In this document: positions 18,805 through 26,654 of the stretch, in pieces
Position numbering within the stretch: position 1 is the first letter of the stretch
Layout of the letters: the number at the start of each line of letters is the position of its first letter
Assembly: GCF_001280595.1 (NCBI RefSeq)
Contig: NZ_LITU01000005.1
Coordinates: forward strand, 17,345-79,083
DNA length: 61,739 nt
Reading direction: 5' to 3'
Origin: Paenibacillus xylanivorans
GTDB taxonomy: Bacteria; Bacillota; Bacilli; Paenibacillales; Paenibacillaceae
Translations under genes and position numbers: made by a program
The notes under the pieces: generated by a model
Database searches by the model: none
The model's input: only the letters and a program-made list of their open reading frames with translations
What the model was told of the DNA's origin: nothing

Positions 18805-19970
18805 TCAGCTTCGACCCCTTTATTTAAGGTAATCCACACCAAACATTTATCATCATCCCGCTCTTGCGGAATTTCATCATCAAAAAACAATGCCTGCATG
18901 GCCGCTTCATCCCACTGGTGGGAGCCCGCCAGTTGTTCCTTCAGAAATGCCTGCTGCATTTCCTGATCTCCCTGAACAGCTTCGGTTAAACCATCCGTAT
19001 AAAGCGCAATGTGCCCGTCGCCTTCATAGTGAATCGTCTGTGGTTCAATGTCCATCTTGTCGAACAGACCTACAGGACAGCAGACGCTGTCAAACGTTGT
19101 CACACTTCCGTCGTGACGGAAAAAGAGTGCTGGCGGATGACCTGCATTAACATAATCAATACGCTTCATTCGTGTATCAACTACCAGATATATCGCTGTA
19201 AAATAGTACTGCACCAACTGTTTTTCCAGATGCAGCTGATTAAAGCGACGATTCAGCTCCTGAATAACCTTCTCCGGGTCTACATACGTTGTAACGGTGT
19301 CTTTCAGCACGGAAGCAATAAACATGGTAAATAGTGATGAAGATATCCCATGCCCCATCATATCCAGCAGCAGGACCCCATATCTGCCTTCACCAAGCGG
19401 GTACCACGAATACAGATCACCCGCGAGTTCAAACGAAGGTTTGTACATGGCATTAACGTGAAACAACGGATCTTCAATAGCAGGGCTTAACACGGCATTC
19501 TGTACCATCGCCGCAAGTTTCAGCTCATCCTGAATCCGCTGATCACGCTCTTTATGCCAGTCCTTTTCTTGCTTCAGACGAAGCGCAAGACGGATTCTCG
19601 CCATCAGTTCCACTTTATTGATTGGTTTGGTCACGTAATCAGATGCCCCTGCATCCAACGCCTCGGCCAATTTCTTGGAATCTCCGATCGCGGTTACCAT
19701 AATAATAGGTATATCTTTGAGATTTTCAAATTTCTGCACAATACTGCATGCTTCGATTCCATCCATTTCCGGCATCATCATATCTAGCAAAATCAAGTCA
19801 ATATCCGACGGTCTGGGACGAAGTTCATTCTTTTCCTCCCCAATCCCTAGAACTTCAAACATCTCCATGGCAGAACTTGCCGTTACAATGTCACGATAGT
19901 TTTCTTTTTTCAGAATTTCTCGAATGATAATGACATTCGTCGGATTGTCGTCAACAATAAGTATTCTCAT
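18801..19970 (-). CDS. rsbY: Response-regulator PP2C phosphatase, RsbY-like
   Basis: 389 residues. Receiver 1-125 with acceptor Asp63 (LILLDMMMPEMDG) and Lys in VTKPIN; a helical linker; then a SpoIIE/PP2C phosphatase 150-385 with metal-site motifs AGDLYSW (Asp185), LLDMMGHG (Asp203), NAGHPP, YTDGLTE and DDDKCLVWI. This is the RsbY/RsbU-type activator: when its receiver is phosphorylated, it removes phosphate from RsbV-P. AAGGAG precedes the ATG. It is the first gene of the seven-gene minus-strand cluster; an ATTATA-type -10 (20034-20039) is the only promoter hint, so SigA may drive it. No SigB-like element was seen upstream. Confidence 0.92.
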   Translation of the reverse strand: MRILIVDDNPTNVIIIREILKKENYRDIVTASSAMEMFEVLGIGEEKNELRPRPSDIDLILLDMMMPEMDGIEACSIVQKFENLKDIPIIMVTAIGDSKKLAEALDAGASDYVTKPINKVELMARIRLALRLKQEKDWHKERDQRIQDELKLAAMVQNAVLSPAIEDPLFHVNAMYKPSFELAGDLYSWYPLGEGRYGVLLLDMMGHGISSSLFTMFIASVLKDTVTTYVDPEKVIQELNRRFNQLHLEKQLVQYYFTAIYLVVDTRMKRIDYVNAGHPPALFFRHDGSVTTFDSVCCPVGLFDKMDIEPQTIHYEGDGHIALYTDGLTEAVQGDQEMQQAFLKEQLAGSHQWDEAAMQALFFDDEIPQERDDDKCLVWITLNKGVEAE

Positions 19971-20359
19971 TTCTATCTCCTTATCTGTGGCGTCCGGGTT
20001 TGTCGATTCTTATCAGGTCTGCTAACAACCTTAATTATACAAATTTCGCGTTCAAGACAGCGGTAGACATAATAATTCCTAGTCTAACTATAATCGTATT
20101 ATCAAAAAACTTCTATCAGTAAATGGCACCATCGCAGGAGAATTCCCTCGCTTGTCACCCTGTTTTTGCTGCGTTCTGATCCCGCTTCCAAACTTGCAAA
20201 AACATAGATAAGGAATGGGGATATCCCCATTCCTTATCTATGTTTTTGGTTAAGCATTTTGCATCCTCAACTGTAAAGCTCCTTTGATTCAAGCAAAATA
20301 CTCAATTCTGAAGCTTGTCCATTTTCAGAAGGCTCCAGCTTACGTGTGTATCGGCTAAG
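19971..20359. other. Intergenic region upstream of rsbY with a 52-bp palindrome
   Basis: About 390 bases between the YflT-type gene stop and rsbY. It holds the perfect palindrome at 20197-20248 and a TATAAT-like -10 for rsbY (minus strand, 20034-20039). No protein-coding frame with a ribosome site was seen. Confidence 0.6.
20197..20248. terminator. Perfect 52-bp palindrome, probable bidirectional terminator
   Basis: Two 26-base arms with no spacer, centred at 20222/20223 (GGGGATATCCCC). A-runs on the left and T-runs on the right give a U-tract on either strand. It lies about 110 bases after the YflT-type gene stop. It is longer and more symmetric than other terminators here. Confidence 0.6.
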
Positions 20360-20704
20360 CTATTCTTTCTTTTTGGCAATCACAAGCACTTTGCCTTTAT
20401 CGAGTTCACTCTCATAAAAATCTGCCTCAGCTTCGGTGAAGCCCATCGAAACAATTTTGGCCCGGAGTTCATCACCACGGGAGCGGAACAGATTCGCAAA
20501 GGAATCAAATACGCCTTCTTCCTTGATGCCAATCTCTTTGGCATCTGCCGTATCGGCAATCCGATCTGTACGATCCTTTTCATGGGCTAGAACGAAGATA
20601 TGATCAGCAAGGTATCCGGTAATCTGCAATTCTTTCACCGCTTCTACCGCTTGGACTCCGTTTTCTACCACTTTTGCATAAGCTTGCGCATTGGTTGAAT
20701 TCAT
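20360..20704 (-). CDS. General stress protein, YflT/17M family
   Basis: 114 residues with the YflT fold pattern (PF11181): AYAKVVENGVQAVEAVKELQITGYLADHIFVLAHEKDRTDRIADTA and, near the end, GMGFTE-like MGFTEAEADFYESELDKGKVLVIAKK. Family members in Bacillus are SigB-dependent general stress proteins of unknown biochemical role. ATG 20704 is chosen because GAGGAGAG is eight bases upstream; a GTG at 20713 is too close. The SigB-like promoter at 20753-20778 fits the family's known regulation. Confidence 0.85.
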   Translation of the reverse strand: MNSTNAQAYAKVVENGVQAVEAVKELQITGYLADHIFVLAHEKDRTDRIADTADAKEIGIKEEGVFDSFANLFRSRGDELRAKIVSMGFTEAEADFYESELDKGKVLVIAKKKE

Positions 20705-20752
20705 CGTTTCCACTCTCCTCTGATTGATCTTCTTTATCGAGCTACTTAGTAT

Positions 20753-20778
20753 ATAACCATGTAATAATGGGTTGAAAC
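20753..20778 (-). promoter_or_regulatory. SigB-like promoter of the YflT-type gene
   Basis: Minus strand: GTTTCA, 14 bases, GGTTAT, 49 bases before the ATG. Shares GTTTCAACCC with the DUF1328 promoter at 22033. Confidence 0.72.
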
Positions 20779-20797
20779 GCTTCTGAATTAACCAATC

Positions 20798-21331
20798 CTA
20801 GGAAACCGATTCATCAAAGAGGTCTATTCCTTCAATATGATTGGAGCCTGCCTTCATATAAACTTTTAGCGCCTGATTTCCACGAAGGTATACTTCTCCA
20901 TCCTCTGCTACATAATACGGCTTGCCCAAAGCATCTCGAATGGCCTCAATGTTCATATCAATCCATTCCTGATTCAGCTTCAGACGTTTCTCGGATGAAT
21001 CAATATGCACATAATTGACCACTCCTGTATCTTCGCAGAGCCCCACCGTTACATCTTTGAATTCATACTCCGGACAACCCAGATAGGGGTCATGTTCCTT
21101 ATGAGCCGGTTGACCTTTATTGGCTAAAATATCATCGATGCTGTCATCCAGAGAAATGTCATTCAGAGTCCGGAAATGCTGGACAGGTCCGGATCGATCA
21201 GCAGCCAGAACCATCTCTGGTGTTTCCTCTTTCGCTACCGTCCATTGCATATCATGAGCAGCGGGTACCGCTGCCGGTTGAACGGAAAAGGGAGAAATTA
21301 CGCTAAACATAACAAGCAGTAGTTTCATCAT
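20798..21331 (-). CDS. Secreted protein with two repeated small domains
   Basis: 177 residues from ATG 21331 (GAAAGG nine bases upstream). An N-terminal signal peptide (MMKLLLVMFSVISPFSVQPAA) is followed by two units of about 50 residues. Each begins with an [I/W]-acidic-helix-[G]-[K/Q]-P pattern (DILANKGQPAHKEHD and AIRDALGKPYYVAED), then a strand pair. The repeat resembles small BLIP/SmpA-like modules, but I do not recognise the family. It lies 66 bases downstream of the DUF948 gene on the same strand and probably shares its SigB-like promoter. Confidence 0.65.
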   Translation of the reverse strand: MMKLLLVMFSVISPFSVQPAAVPAAHDMQWTVAKEETPEMVLAADRSGPVQHFRTLNDISLDDSIDDILANKGQPAHKEHDPYLGCPEYEFKDVTVGLCEDTGVVNYVHIDSSEKRLKLNQEWIDMNIEAIRDALGKPYYVAEDGEVYLRGNQALKVYMKAGSNHIEGIDLFDESVS

Positions 21332-21397
21332 GATTCTCACCCTTTCTTCAGGTTCATCACCGCTCTGAAGACTTCTATTGATTACAAAACGGTCATG

Positions 21398-21910
21398 CTA
21401 TTTCCGCATACGTTGCCATACATTAGCGGCTACATCCACATATTTCAGCCAGCTTTTCCCGCCTTTGGCATCATCATGATATGTAGCTTCATAGGATTGC
21501 AATGTTCGATCTGTCGGTGTAGCAGGCGGAGTCTGTACTACATTCGCCACTTCTGAATGTTTACTCTGCTCCGTGCTGCTGCGTTTTGTCTGAAACTTGG
21601 CCATCAGTGTGGATGATACCTGCTTTGCTGCTTCCGTCACTTCGTTCAGCACTTCCCCCAGATTTTGTACAGATTCCATAACGGGATCAATTTGTTTCAT
21701 TTTGTGCTGCACATCAACGGTAATATCATTGGCATGCCTTACTGTCTGTTTTACTTCATAACTTAGCTCATCAATGGTCTTTTGAACTTCCTGCAGTGTC
21801 TGTGACACATTGTCCAGTGAACCCTGAGCAGACTTCAAGGTACGAATTAAAAAGAATACGAGTACTGCAAATGCAATTGCAATTAATGCCACACTAATTT
21901 GATAGATCAT
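21398..21910 (-). CDS. DUF948 membrane-anchored stress protein
   Basis: 170 residues: one N-terminal membrane helix (about 5-25), then a long amphipathic coiled coil (LDNVSQTLQEVQKTIDELSYEV, VESVQNLGEVLNEVTEAAKQV), then a polar tail with SWLKYVDVAANVWQRMRK. This is the DUF948 (YtxG-like) pattern, a family often paired with YtxH and SigB-controlled in Bacillus. Here YtxH is 12 kb away. GAGG lies before the ATG. A SigB-like promoter at 21957-21982 is 47 bases upstream, back to back with that of DUF1328. Confidence 0.83.
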   Translation of the reverse strand: MIYQISVALIAIAFAVLVFFLIRTLKSAQGSLDNVSQTLQEVQKTIDELSYEVKQTVRHANDITVDVQHKMKQIDPVMESVQNLGEVLNEVTEAAKQVSSTLMAKFQTKRSSTEQSKHSEVANVVQTPPATPTDRTLQSYEATYHDDAKGGKSWLKYVDVAANVWQRMRK

Positions 21911-21956
21911 AAAAGAACCTCACTTTCCAGTATAAATCGGTTTTGTTATTGCTTAG

Positions 21957-21982
21957 TTACCCGACCAATTCAGAGGCGAAAC
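21957..21982 (-). promoter_or_regulatory. SigB-like promoter of the DUF948 operon
   Basis: Minus strand: GTTTCG, 14 bases, GGGTAA. The -10 element is identical to that upstream of the PAP2 gene. Confidence 0.72.
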
Positions 21983-22032
21983 AAATAGGATATGAACAGT
22001 AAAAACAGCTCCACCTGGTAAAATATCGCAAT

Positions 22033-22058
22033 GTTTCAACCCGAAAGGCCTCGGTTAA
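22033..22058 (+). promoter_or_regulatory. SigB-like promoter of the DUF1328 gene
   Basis: GTTTCA, 14 bases, GGTTAA, 71 bases before the ATG at 22130. Divergent from the DUF948 promoter, separated by 50 bases. Confidence 0.68.
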
Positions 22059-22129
22059 AGAACAACTACACACGGCAGTGAGACGAACACTTCTCGCTAC
22101 CAAGTTCTATAAACGAAAGGATGATACCC

Positions 22130-22294
22130 ATGTTGAAATGGTCGGTACTATTTCTAATTATTGCTCTTGTTGCAGGTATTTTCGGATTCTTCGGTATTGT
22201 TGAGGCAGCTGCTTCCATTGCCAAAGTACTCTTCTTCATCTTTGTTGTACTGTTCGTCATCTCCCTGATTACGGGACGTAGCCGAATGCGATGA
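22130..22294 (+). CDS. DUF1328 small membrane protein (YtjA-like)
   Basis: 54 residues, MLKWSVLFLIIALVAGIFGF... ending in ITGRSRMR: two membrane helices with the GIFGFxGI and LFxIFVVLFVISL pattern of the DUF1328/YtjA family. Members are short stress-associated membrane proteins of unknown mechanism. GAAAGGATG precedes the ATG. A SigB-like promoter is upstream and a terminator lies at 22333-22371, making it a complete small transcription unit. Confidence 0.83.
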   Translation: MLKWSVLFLIIALVAGIFGFFGIVEAAASIAKVLFFIFVVLFVISLITGRSRMR

Positions 22295-22694
22295 ATGGGG
22301 CTTCTTCCATTATGAACAGCAATCGAGACATACAAAAGCCTATCGCGCTTGCAAAAGCCGGTAGGCTTTTGTGCGTTCATAGCATCTTTTTTTGCAACAA
22401 TTGCCCCCATGTACATTACGACTTATCTCTATTATGTATTACGCTCCCTTCTCGTCTATTCCATCGCTTCTCCCCGATTACATCATGAAAAACAGGACCA
22501 TTAAGACATAGCCAACCCGATTTTCTCCCACCGAAGTATGATAAACATAGGCCCCCCTTATACCCACATATGCTCCCGTTGACACTGGAGAATCCAAGAA
22601 AATATTGTTATAATTTGTGATTCACAAGGGAGCTTGCTTGGTTACTTTTAACACAGGACAACAAACTACATACCTAACCGAGGAGGAAAAACAA
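22295..22694. other. Intergenic region between DUF1328 and the SH3-like gene
   Basis: 400 bases. It holds the terminator at 22333-22371 and a TATAAT at 22610-22615 preceded by TTGACA, but with an over-long 24-base gap, so the promoter is not certain. Nothing else recognised. Confidence 0.4.
22333..22371 (+). terminator. Terminator after the DUF1328 gene
   Basis: CAAAAGCCTA (22333-22342) pairs with TAGGCTTTTG (22362-22371); T-rich sequence follows within 15 bases. Confidence 0.75.
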
Positions 22695-23198
22695 ATGAAA
22701 AAAATCGTAAGTTTTGCCGCTGCTCTGACTTTGATGGGTTCCATGGCTGCTGCCGCAGGTGCGGAGGAAGCCGTTACCGGAACGGTAACTCCAGAAACAG
22801 GAACACAGGCAACCACAACAACGCCCGCTGTTGAAGTAAACAAACCTGCTGTAGACACTGTAGAAGGCACAGCTGAGACCGTAACTGGCACAACAGAAGA
22901 CACAACGGGTACAGAAGGTACTTCAACGACCACTGAAACAACAACTCCAACAACGGACGGCAAAATGTTTGATGAGCCGGTTGTGAAAGCAGGAGATGAG
23001 GTTCTGGTCCCAACGATGCTGCTCAACCTTTTGGAGCGCACATGGTTCTATGACGCGCCTAATGGCAAGCCAATCGGTGCACTTGGTTCCCAAATCATCG
23101 ATACAACAGGTGAAGTTGTAGATGGATTCGACGGAGGTCAGTGGGTACAAGTATATACGTGGAAAGGAAAAGCTTGGATCCACGTTGCTATTCAATAG
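22695..23198 (+). CDS. Secreted protein with Thr-rich linker and SH3-like C-terminal domain
   Basis: 167 residues from ATG 22695, chosen because GAGGAGG lies eight bases upstream; the frame is open to 22617. A clear signal peptide (MKKIVSFAAALTLMGSMAAAAGA) is followed by about 80 residues rich in threonine, glutamate and glycine, resembling a wall-spanning spacer. A C-terminal domain of about 70 residues follows (VLERTWFYDAPNGKPIGALG ... GGQWVQVYTWKGKAWIHV), with the strand pattern of a bacterial SH3 domain. It is probably exported and wall-associated; ligand unknown. It stands alone with its own terminator. Confidence 0.75.
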   Translation: MKKIVSFAAALTLMGSMAAAAGAEEAVTGTVTPETGTQATTTTPAVEVNKPAVDTVEGTAETVTGTTEDTTGTEGTSTTTETTTPTTDGKMFDEPVVKAGDEVLVPTMLLNLLERTWFYDAPNGKPIGALGSQIIDTTGEVVDGFDGGQWVQVYTWKGKAWIHVAIQ

Positions 23199-23225
23199 TA
23201 TCGTATAATCGTTCTAACGATAAGT

Positions 23226-23263
23226 AAAGAGGACAGCGCGCATGCAGCGGCTGTCCTCTTTTT
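23226..23263 (+). terminator. Terminator after the SH3-like gene
   Basis: AAAGAGGACAGC (23226-23237) pairs with GCTGTCCTCTTT (23250-23261), then TT. Confidence 0.88.
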
Positions 23264-23303
23264 CAATTCCAATGCGCTTATTACGGGTTTGTCTCTCCCG
23301 GTT

Positions 23304-24206
23304 TTAAGGGTTTCTCGTGCTTCCTTCTTCCATCTTCGGCTCCACATGCACATGTACATTCATAATATTATGTGAACGTTTCAAGCGCTCTTCGACCCGG
23401 TCACAGATCTGATGACCTTCGATCAAGCTCAGTCCTCCATCCACCTCAATAACCACATCCACCAGGACATGACTACCGTGCACACGCGCCTTCACGTCCT
23501 TGATCATTTCCACACCAGGAACCCGAGCCACAGATGATCTTAGGTCTGTCAGTTCTTTCTGATCAAATCCGTCTGTCAGACGATGTGTTGAATCCCGGAA
23601 GATCTCCCAAGCTGTCTTACAAATCAACAGACCTACAGCAATTGCAGCTACTTTGTCCAACCAAGGAAGGCCAAATTGTGCACCGATGATTCCGACCGCA
23701 GCCCCTATGCTGACCCAAGCATCCGAACGGTTATCTTTGGCTGCAGCCATCAGGGCCTGACTGTTAATTTGCTTGGCAAGACGATGATTATAACGATATA
23801 CGCCCAGCATCACCAGCGCACAGACAACCGCAACCGCTGCTGACCACAGGTTTGGTGCTACAAAGTTCCCTTCATACCAGGAACGAACCGCTTCAACCAA
23901 TACCTGCAGGCCAACCATGGCCATAATAAATGAAGCAATTAGGGCAGCGACCGTTTCCGCTCTAAAGTGACCATAGGCATGATCGGAATCAGGCGGCTTC
24001 TGGGAGATGCGAAGTCCGATCAATACAGCAACAGACGCAACAATATCTGTAAGGTTATTAAAACCATCCGCCAGCAAAGCGCTGGAAGCAAACAAATATC
24101 CGCAGATCAACTTAAAAGCAGACAAGACAATATAGGCCACAATACTGACCCAAGCCCCGCGCTCTCCTTTTCGTATTTCTTCATAGACGTTCAAACCGGG
24201 CGACAC
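23304..24206 (-). CDS. CDF-family cation efflux protein, MneP/MneS-like
   Basis: 300 residues: six membrane helices in the first 210 residues and a cytoplasmic ferredoxin-like domain ending in NVHVHVEPK. Helix 2 carries LADGFNNLTD and helix 5 KDNRSDAWVS. Zinc exporters in this family normally have a His at the first of these positions; the DG-NN pattern is that of the MneP/MneS manganese exporters, so Mn2+ export is the better guess. The initiator is unclear: GTG 24206 lies right on AAAGGA, and TTG 24194 is better spaced. It is divergent from a small basic protein gene. Confidence 0.83.
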   Translation of the reverse strand: MSPGLNVYEEIRKGERGAWVSIVAYIVLSAFKLICGYLFASSALLADGFNNLTDIVASVAVLIGLRISQKPPDSDHAYGHFRAETVAALIASFIMAMVGLQVLVEAVRSWYEGNFVAPNLWSAAVAVVCALVMLGVYRYNHRLAKQINSQALMAAAKDNRSDAWVSIGAAVGIIGAQFGLPWLDKVAAIAVGLLICKTAWEIFRDSTHRLTDGFDQKELTDLRSSVARVPGVEMIKDVKARVHGSHVLVDVVIEVDGGLSLIEGHQICDRVEERLKRSHNIMNVHVHVEPKMEEGSTRNP

Positions 24207-24485
24207 TCCTTTAACGTTTCGTATTACGGTTGTTCCATGTTAACAAATGCGTACCGTGTGGGTCTATAGAAACAGTGTTGCTAAGCTGCATTGCTGTAGG
24301 GAAGCCGAAACAAAGTTGCCAGACCGCAGGGCTGTAGGCGAAGAGAAAAAATGTTGGCCCAGTCAAAAAAGTGAAGGATTTCAGCATTTTATCAGGTTGC
24401 CCTTGTGGGGCTTTTGTAAAACGTATAAAATGAGTACATCCCGTCCAATTTGGACGGCTTACTGTAAGACCGGGAGGGAATAACG
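24207..24485. other. Divergent 280-base region with a direct repeat
   Basis: Contains two copies of GCTGTAGG followed by GAAG (24293-24300 and 24331-24338), a small GCCC/GGGC hairpin near 24399-24411, and a TATAAA hexamer near 24425. It resembles a structured leader but fits no riboswitch class I can name. Confidence 0.35.
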
Positions 24486-24674
24486 ATGAGCGATAATACT
24501 GAACCGAAAAAAGTCAGTTTGCAGGATGCCATACGCCAAAAACTGGCGCAGAAGAAAGAACAGGCAAACACGGGTAACCAATCCAGTGCCTATTTTGAAG
24601 GCGGCCCCAAAGCAATGAAGAGCCAAAACAACAAAAAGCCTAACAACCAACGCCGCCGTACTGGCGGGTCTTAG
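24486..24674 (+). CDS. Small basic protein, conserved-looking, unknown function
   Basis: 62 residues, highly polar. It begins MSDNTEPKKVSLQDAIRQKLAQKKEQ and ends KKPNNQRRRTGGS. There is no hydrophobic segment; the Arg/Lys/Asn-rich tail suggests nucleic-acid or ribosome binding, but that is a guess. GGGAGGG lies seven bases before the ATG. The 3' side is closed by a strong hairpin at 24732-24778. I do not recognise a named family. Confidence 0.7.
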   Translation: MSDNTEPKKVSLQDAIRQKLAQKKEQANTGNQSSAYFEGGPKAMKSQNNKKPNNQRRRTGGS

Positions 24675-24731
24675 ACCGCAAGAAGCTCTTGTATGAGATG
24701 TTCCTAAGGTTACAGGATCACCCTGTATGAC

Positions 24732-24780
24732 CAAAAAAAGAACCGCAAGCCCTCCATTGGAGAGCTTGCGGTTCTTTTAG
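24732..24780. terminator. Bidirectional terminator between converging genes
   Basis: AAAAGAACCGCAAGC (24736-24750) pairs with GCTTGCGGTTCTTTT (24764-24778), with an inner CTCC/GGAG. A-runs and T-runs flank it on both sides. Confidence 0.9.
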
Positions 24781-24814
24781 TTAACCATACTCAATGTAAA
24801 CAGATTAGCTTATC

Positions 24815-26440
24815 TTAAGCTTCTACTGGATACATTTTGTTACGCAATTCTTTAATTTCGTCACTTTCCAGATACTCATCATAGCTCATTTGACGGTCAA
24901 TGACGCCATTTGGCGTGATTTCGATAATCCGGTTAGCAATCGTTTGAATGAACTGATGGTCATGCGATGTAAACAGCATGGTGCCGTCAAAATCAATCAT
25001 ACCGTTGTTCAGTGCGGTAATGGATTCGAGATCCAAGTGGTTCGTTGGCTCATCCAGAATCAGAGCATTGGCGCCCGTTTGCATCATTTTTGCCAGCATA
25101 CAGCGGACTTTCTCGCCCCCGGAGAGTACACTTGCTTTCTTCAGGGATTCCTCGCCTGAGAACAGCATACGACCCAAGAATCCACGCAGGTACGTTTCAT
25201 CCTGATCTTTGGAATATTGACGCAACCAGTCCACAAGGCTCATATCTACCCCGTCAAAATATTTGGAGTTGTCTTTCGGGAAATAAGCCTGGGTTGTCGT
25301 AATACCCCAAGTGTATTCGCCACTATCCGCTTCCGTTTCACCCATAAGGATATCAAACAACAACGATTTGGCATTACCGTTCGGGCCAACAAAGGCGATT
25401 TTATCCCCTTTATTCACCACAAAGCTGAGATCATTCAGCATGTTCACACCATCAATCGTTTTGCTGATACGGTCAACGGTCAACAATTGTTTACCCGCTT
25501 CACGCTCAGGCTTGAAGTTGATAAACGGGTATTTCCGGTTCGATGGACGAAGATCATCCAACGTGATTTTGTCGAGTTGTTTCTTCCTTGAAGTCGCTTG
25601 CTTCGATTTGGAAGCATTCGCAGAGAAACGTTGAATAAAGGCTTGCAAGTCTTTAATCTTTTCTTCTTTTTTCTTGTTAGCATCACGCTGCAAAGCAAGT
25701 GCCAACTGACTGGATTCGTACCAGAAATCGTAGTTACCTACATACAGCTGGATTTTACCAAAATCGATATCGGCAATGTGTGTACATACTTTGTTCAGGA
25801 AGTGACGGTCATGGGATACCACAATAACGGTACCTTCATAGTCCATGAGGAAGTTCTCGAGCCATTGAATGGATTCGAGATCCAAATGGTTGGTAGGCTC
25901 ATCGAGCAGCAGGTTGTTTGGACGACCAAACAAGGCTTGTGCAAGCAGGACACGAACCTTTTCGTTTCCGCTCAGCTCTACTATTTTCTTCTCATGCATG
26001 TCGCGATCAATACCCAGACCGATCAGGAGTGCCGCTGCATCCGGTTCTGCATCCCAACCGTTCAGCTCGGCGAACTCGCCTTCAAGCTCACCGGCGCGCA
26101 GGCCGTCTTCTTCAGTGAAGTCCGCTTTGGCATACAGCGTATCTTTCTCTTTCATAATGGCATAGAGGCGACTGTGGCCCATAATTACCGTTTCGAGCAC
26201 TGGAAACTCATCATATTCGAAGTGGTTTTGCTTCAAAACGGCCATGCGTTCGCCCGGGGTGATGTGCACCTCTCCCGAGTTCGATTCAATTTCACCGGAC
26301 AAAATTTTCAAGAATGTTGATTTTCCGGCTCCGTTGGCGCCGATCAGGCCGTAACAGTTGCCTGGTGTGAATTTGATATTCACATCTTCAAAAAGTGCAC
26401 GTTTTCCGTAGCGAAGCGTGATGCCGCTTGTACTAATCAT
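24815..26440 (-). CDS. ABC-F family ATPase, YkpA/YbiT type
   Basis: 541 residues from ATG 26440 (AAAGGATGG eight bases upstream). Two nucleotide-binding domains and no membrane helices. Domain 1: Walker A GANGAGKS, signature LSGNEK, Walker B LLLDEPTNHLD. An interdomain linker rich in Lys/Gln follows (KKKEEKIKDLQAFIQRF). Domain 2: GPNGNAKS, LSGGEK and LILDEPTNHLD. ABC-F proteins act on the ribosome E site in translation or antibiotic protection. The second Walker A has Ala in place of the Gly before Lys, so its ATPase may be weakened. A terminator pair isolates it as a single gene. Confidence 0.88.
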   Translation of the reverse strand: MISTSGITLRYGKRALFEDVNIKFTPGNCYGLIGANGAGKSTFLKILSGEIESNSGEVHITPGERMAVLKQNHFEYDEFPVLETVIMGHSRLYAIMKEKDTLYAKADFTEEDGLRAGELEGEFAELNGWDAEPDAAALLIGLGIDRDMHEKKIVELSGNEKVRVLLAQALFGRPNNLLLDEPTNHLDLESIQWLENFLMDYEGTVIVVSHDRHFLNKVCTHIADIDFGKIQLYVGNYDFWYESSQLALALQRDANKKKEEKIKDLQAFIQRFSANASKSKQATSRKKQLDKITLDDLRPSNRKYPFINFKPEREAGKQLLTVDRISKTIDGVNMLNDLSFVVNKGDKIAFVGPNGNAKSLLFDILMGETEADSGEYTWGITTTQAYFPKDNSKYFDGVDMSLVDWLRQYSKDQDETYLRGFLGRMLFSGEESLKKASVLSGGEKVRCMLAKMMQTGANALILDEPTNHLDLESITALNNGMIDFDGTMLFTSHDHQFIQTIANRIIEITPNGVIDRQMSYDEYLESDEIKELRNKMYPVEA

Positions 26441-26546
26441 TAAGCATACCATCCTTTATTTAATATTCTGCATACTGCATGAATAGCAACTAATTCAATC
26501 ATGGATTCAATATCCCGTAGCCTATTCTGGCACCATATTATAACAC

Positions 26547-26582
26547 AAAAAAGCGGCAAATTCGAAAATTGGCCGCTTTTTA
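26547..26582 (-). terminator. Terminator after the MBL hydrolase gene
   Basis: AAAAAAGCGGC pairs with GCCGCTTTTT around a short AT-rich loop; on the minus strand the T-run follows the stem. It separates the MBL gene (ending 26655) from the ABC-F gene. Confidence 0.8.
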
Positions 26583-26654
26583 ATCGCTAAAGATTTGGTA
26601 AATGTACTGTTCATGCGGGTATACCCTTACATTAGCATATCTGGCTCACTTTTG

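Noticed and set aside
22569..22615. SigA promoter TTGACA ... TATAAT before the SH3-like gene
   Set aside because: The spacer is 24 bases, too long for a standard SigA promoter; reported only as a hint in the gap entry.
24293..24345. Cobalamin riboswitch suggested by GGGAAGCC
   Set aside because: Only a short core fragment matches; the other conserved B12-box segments are missing and no cobalt or corrinoid gene follows.
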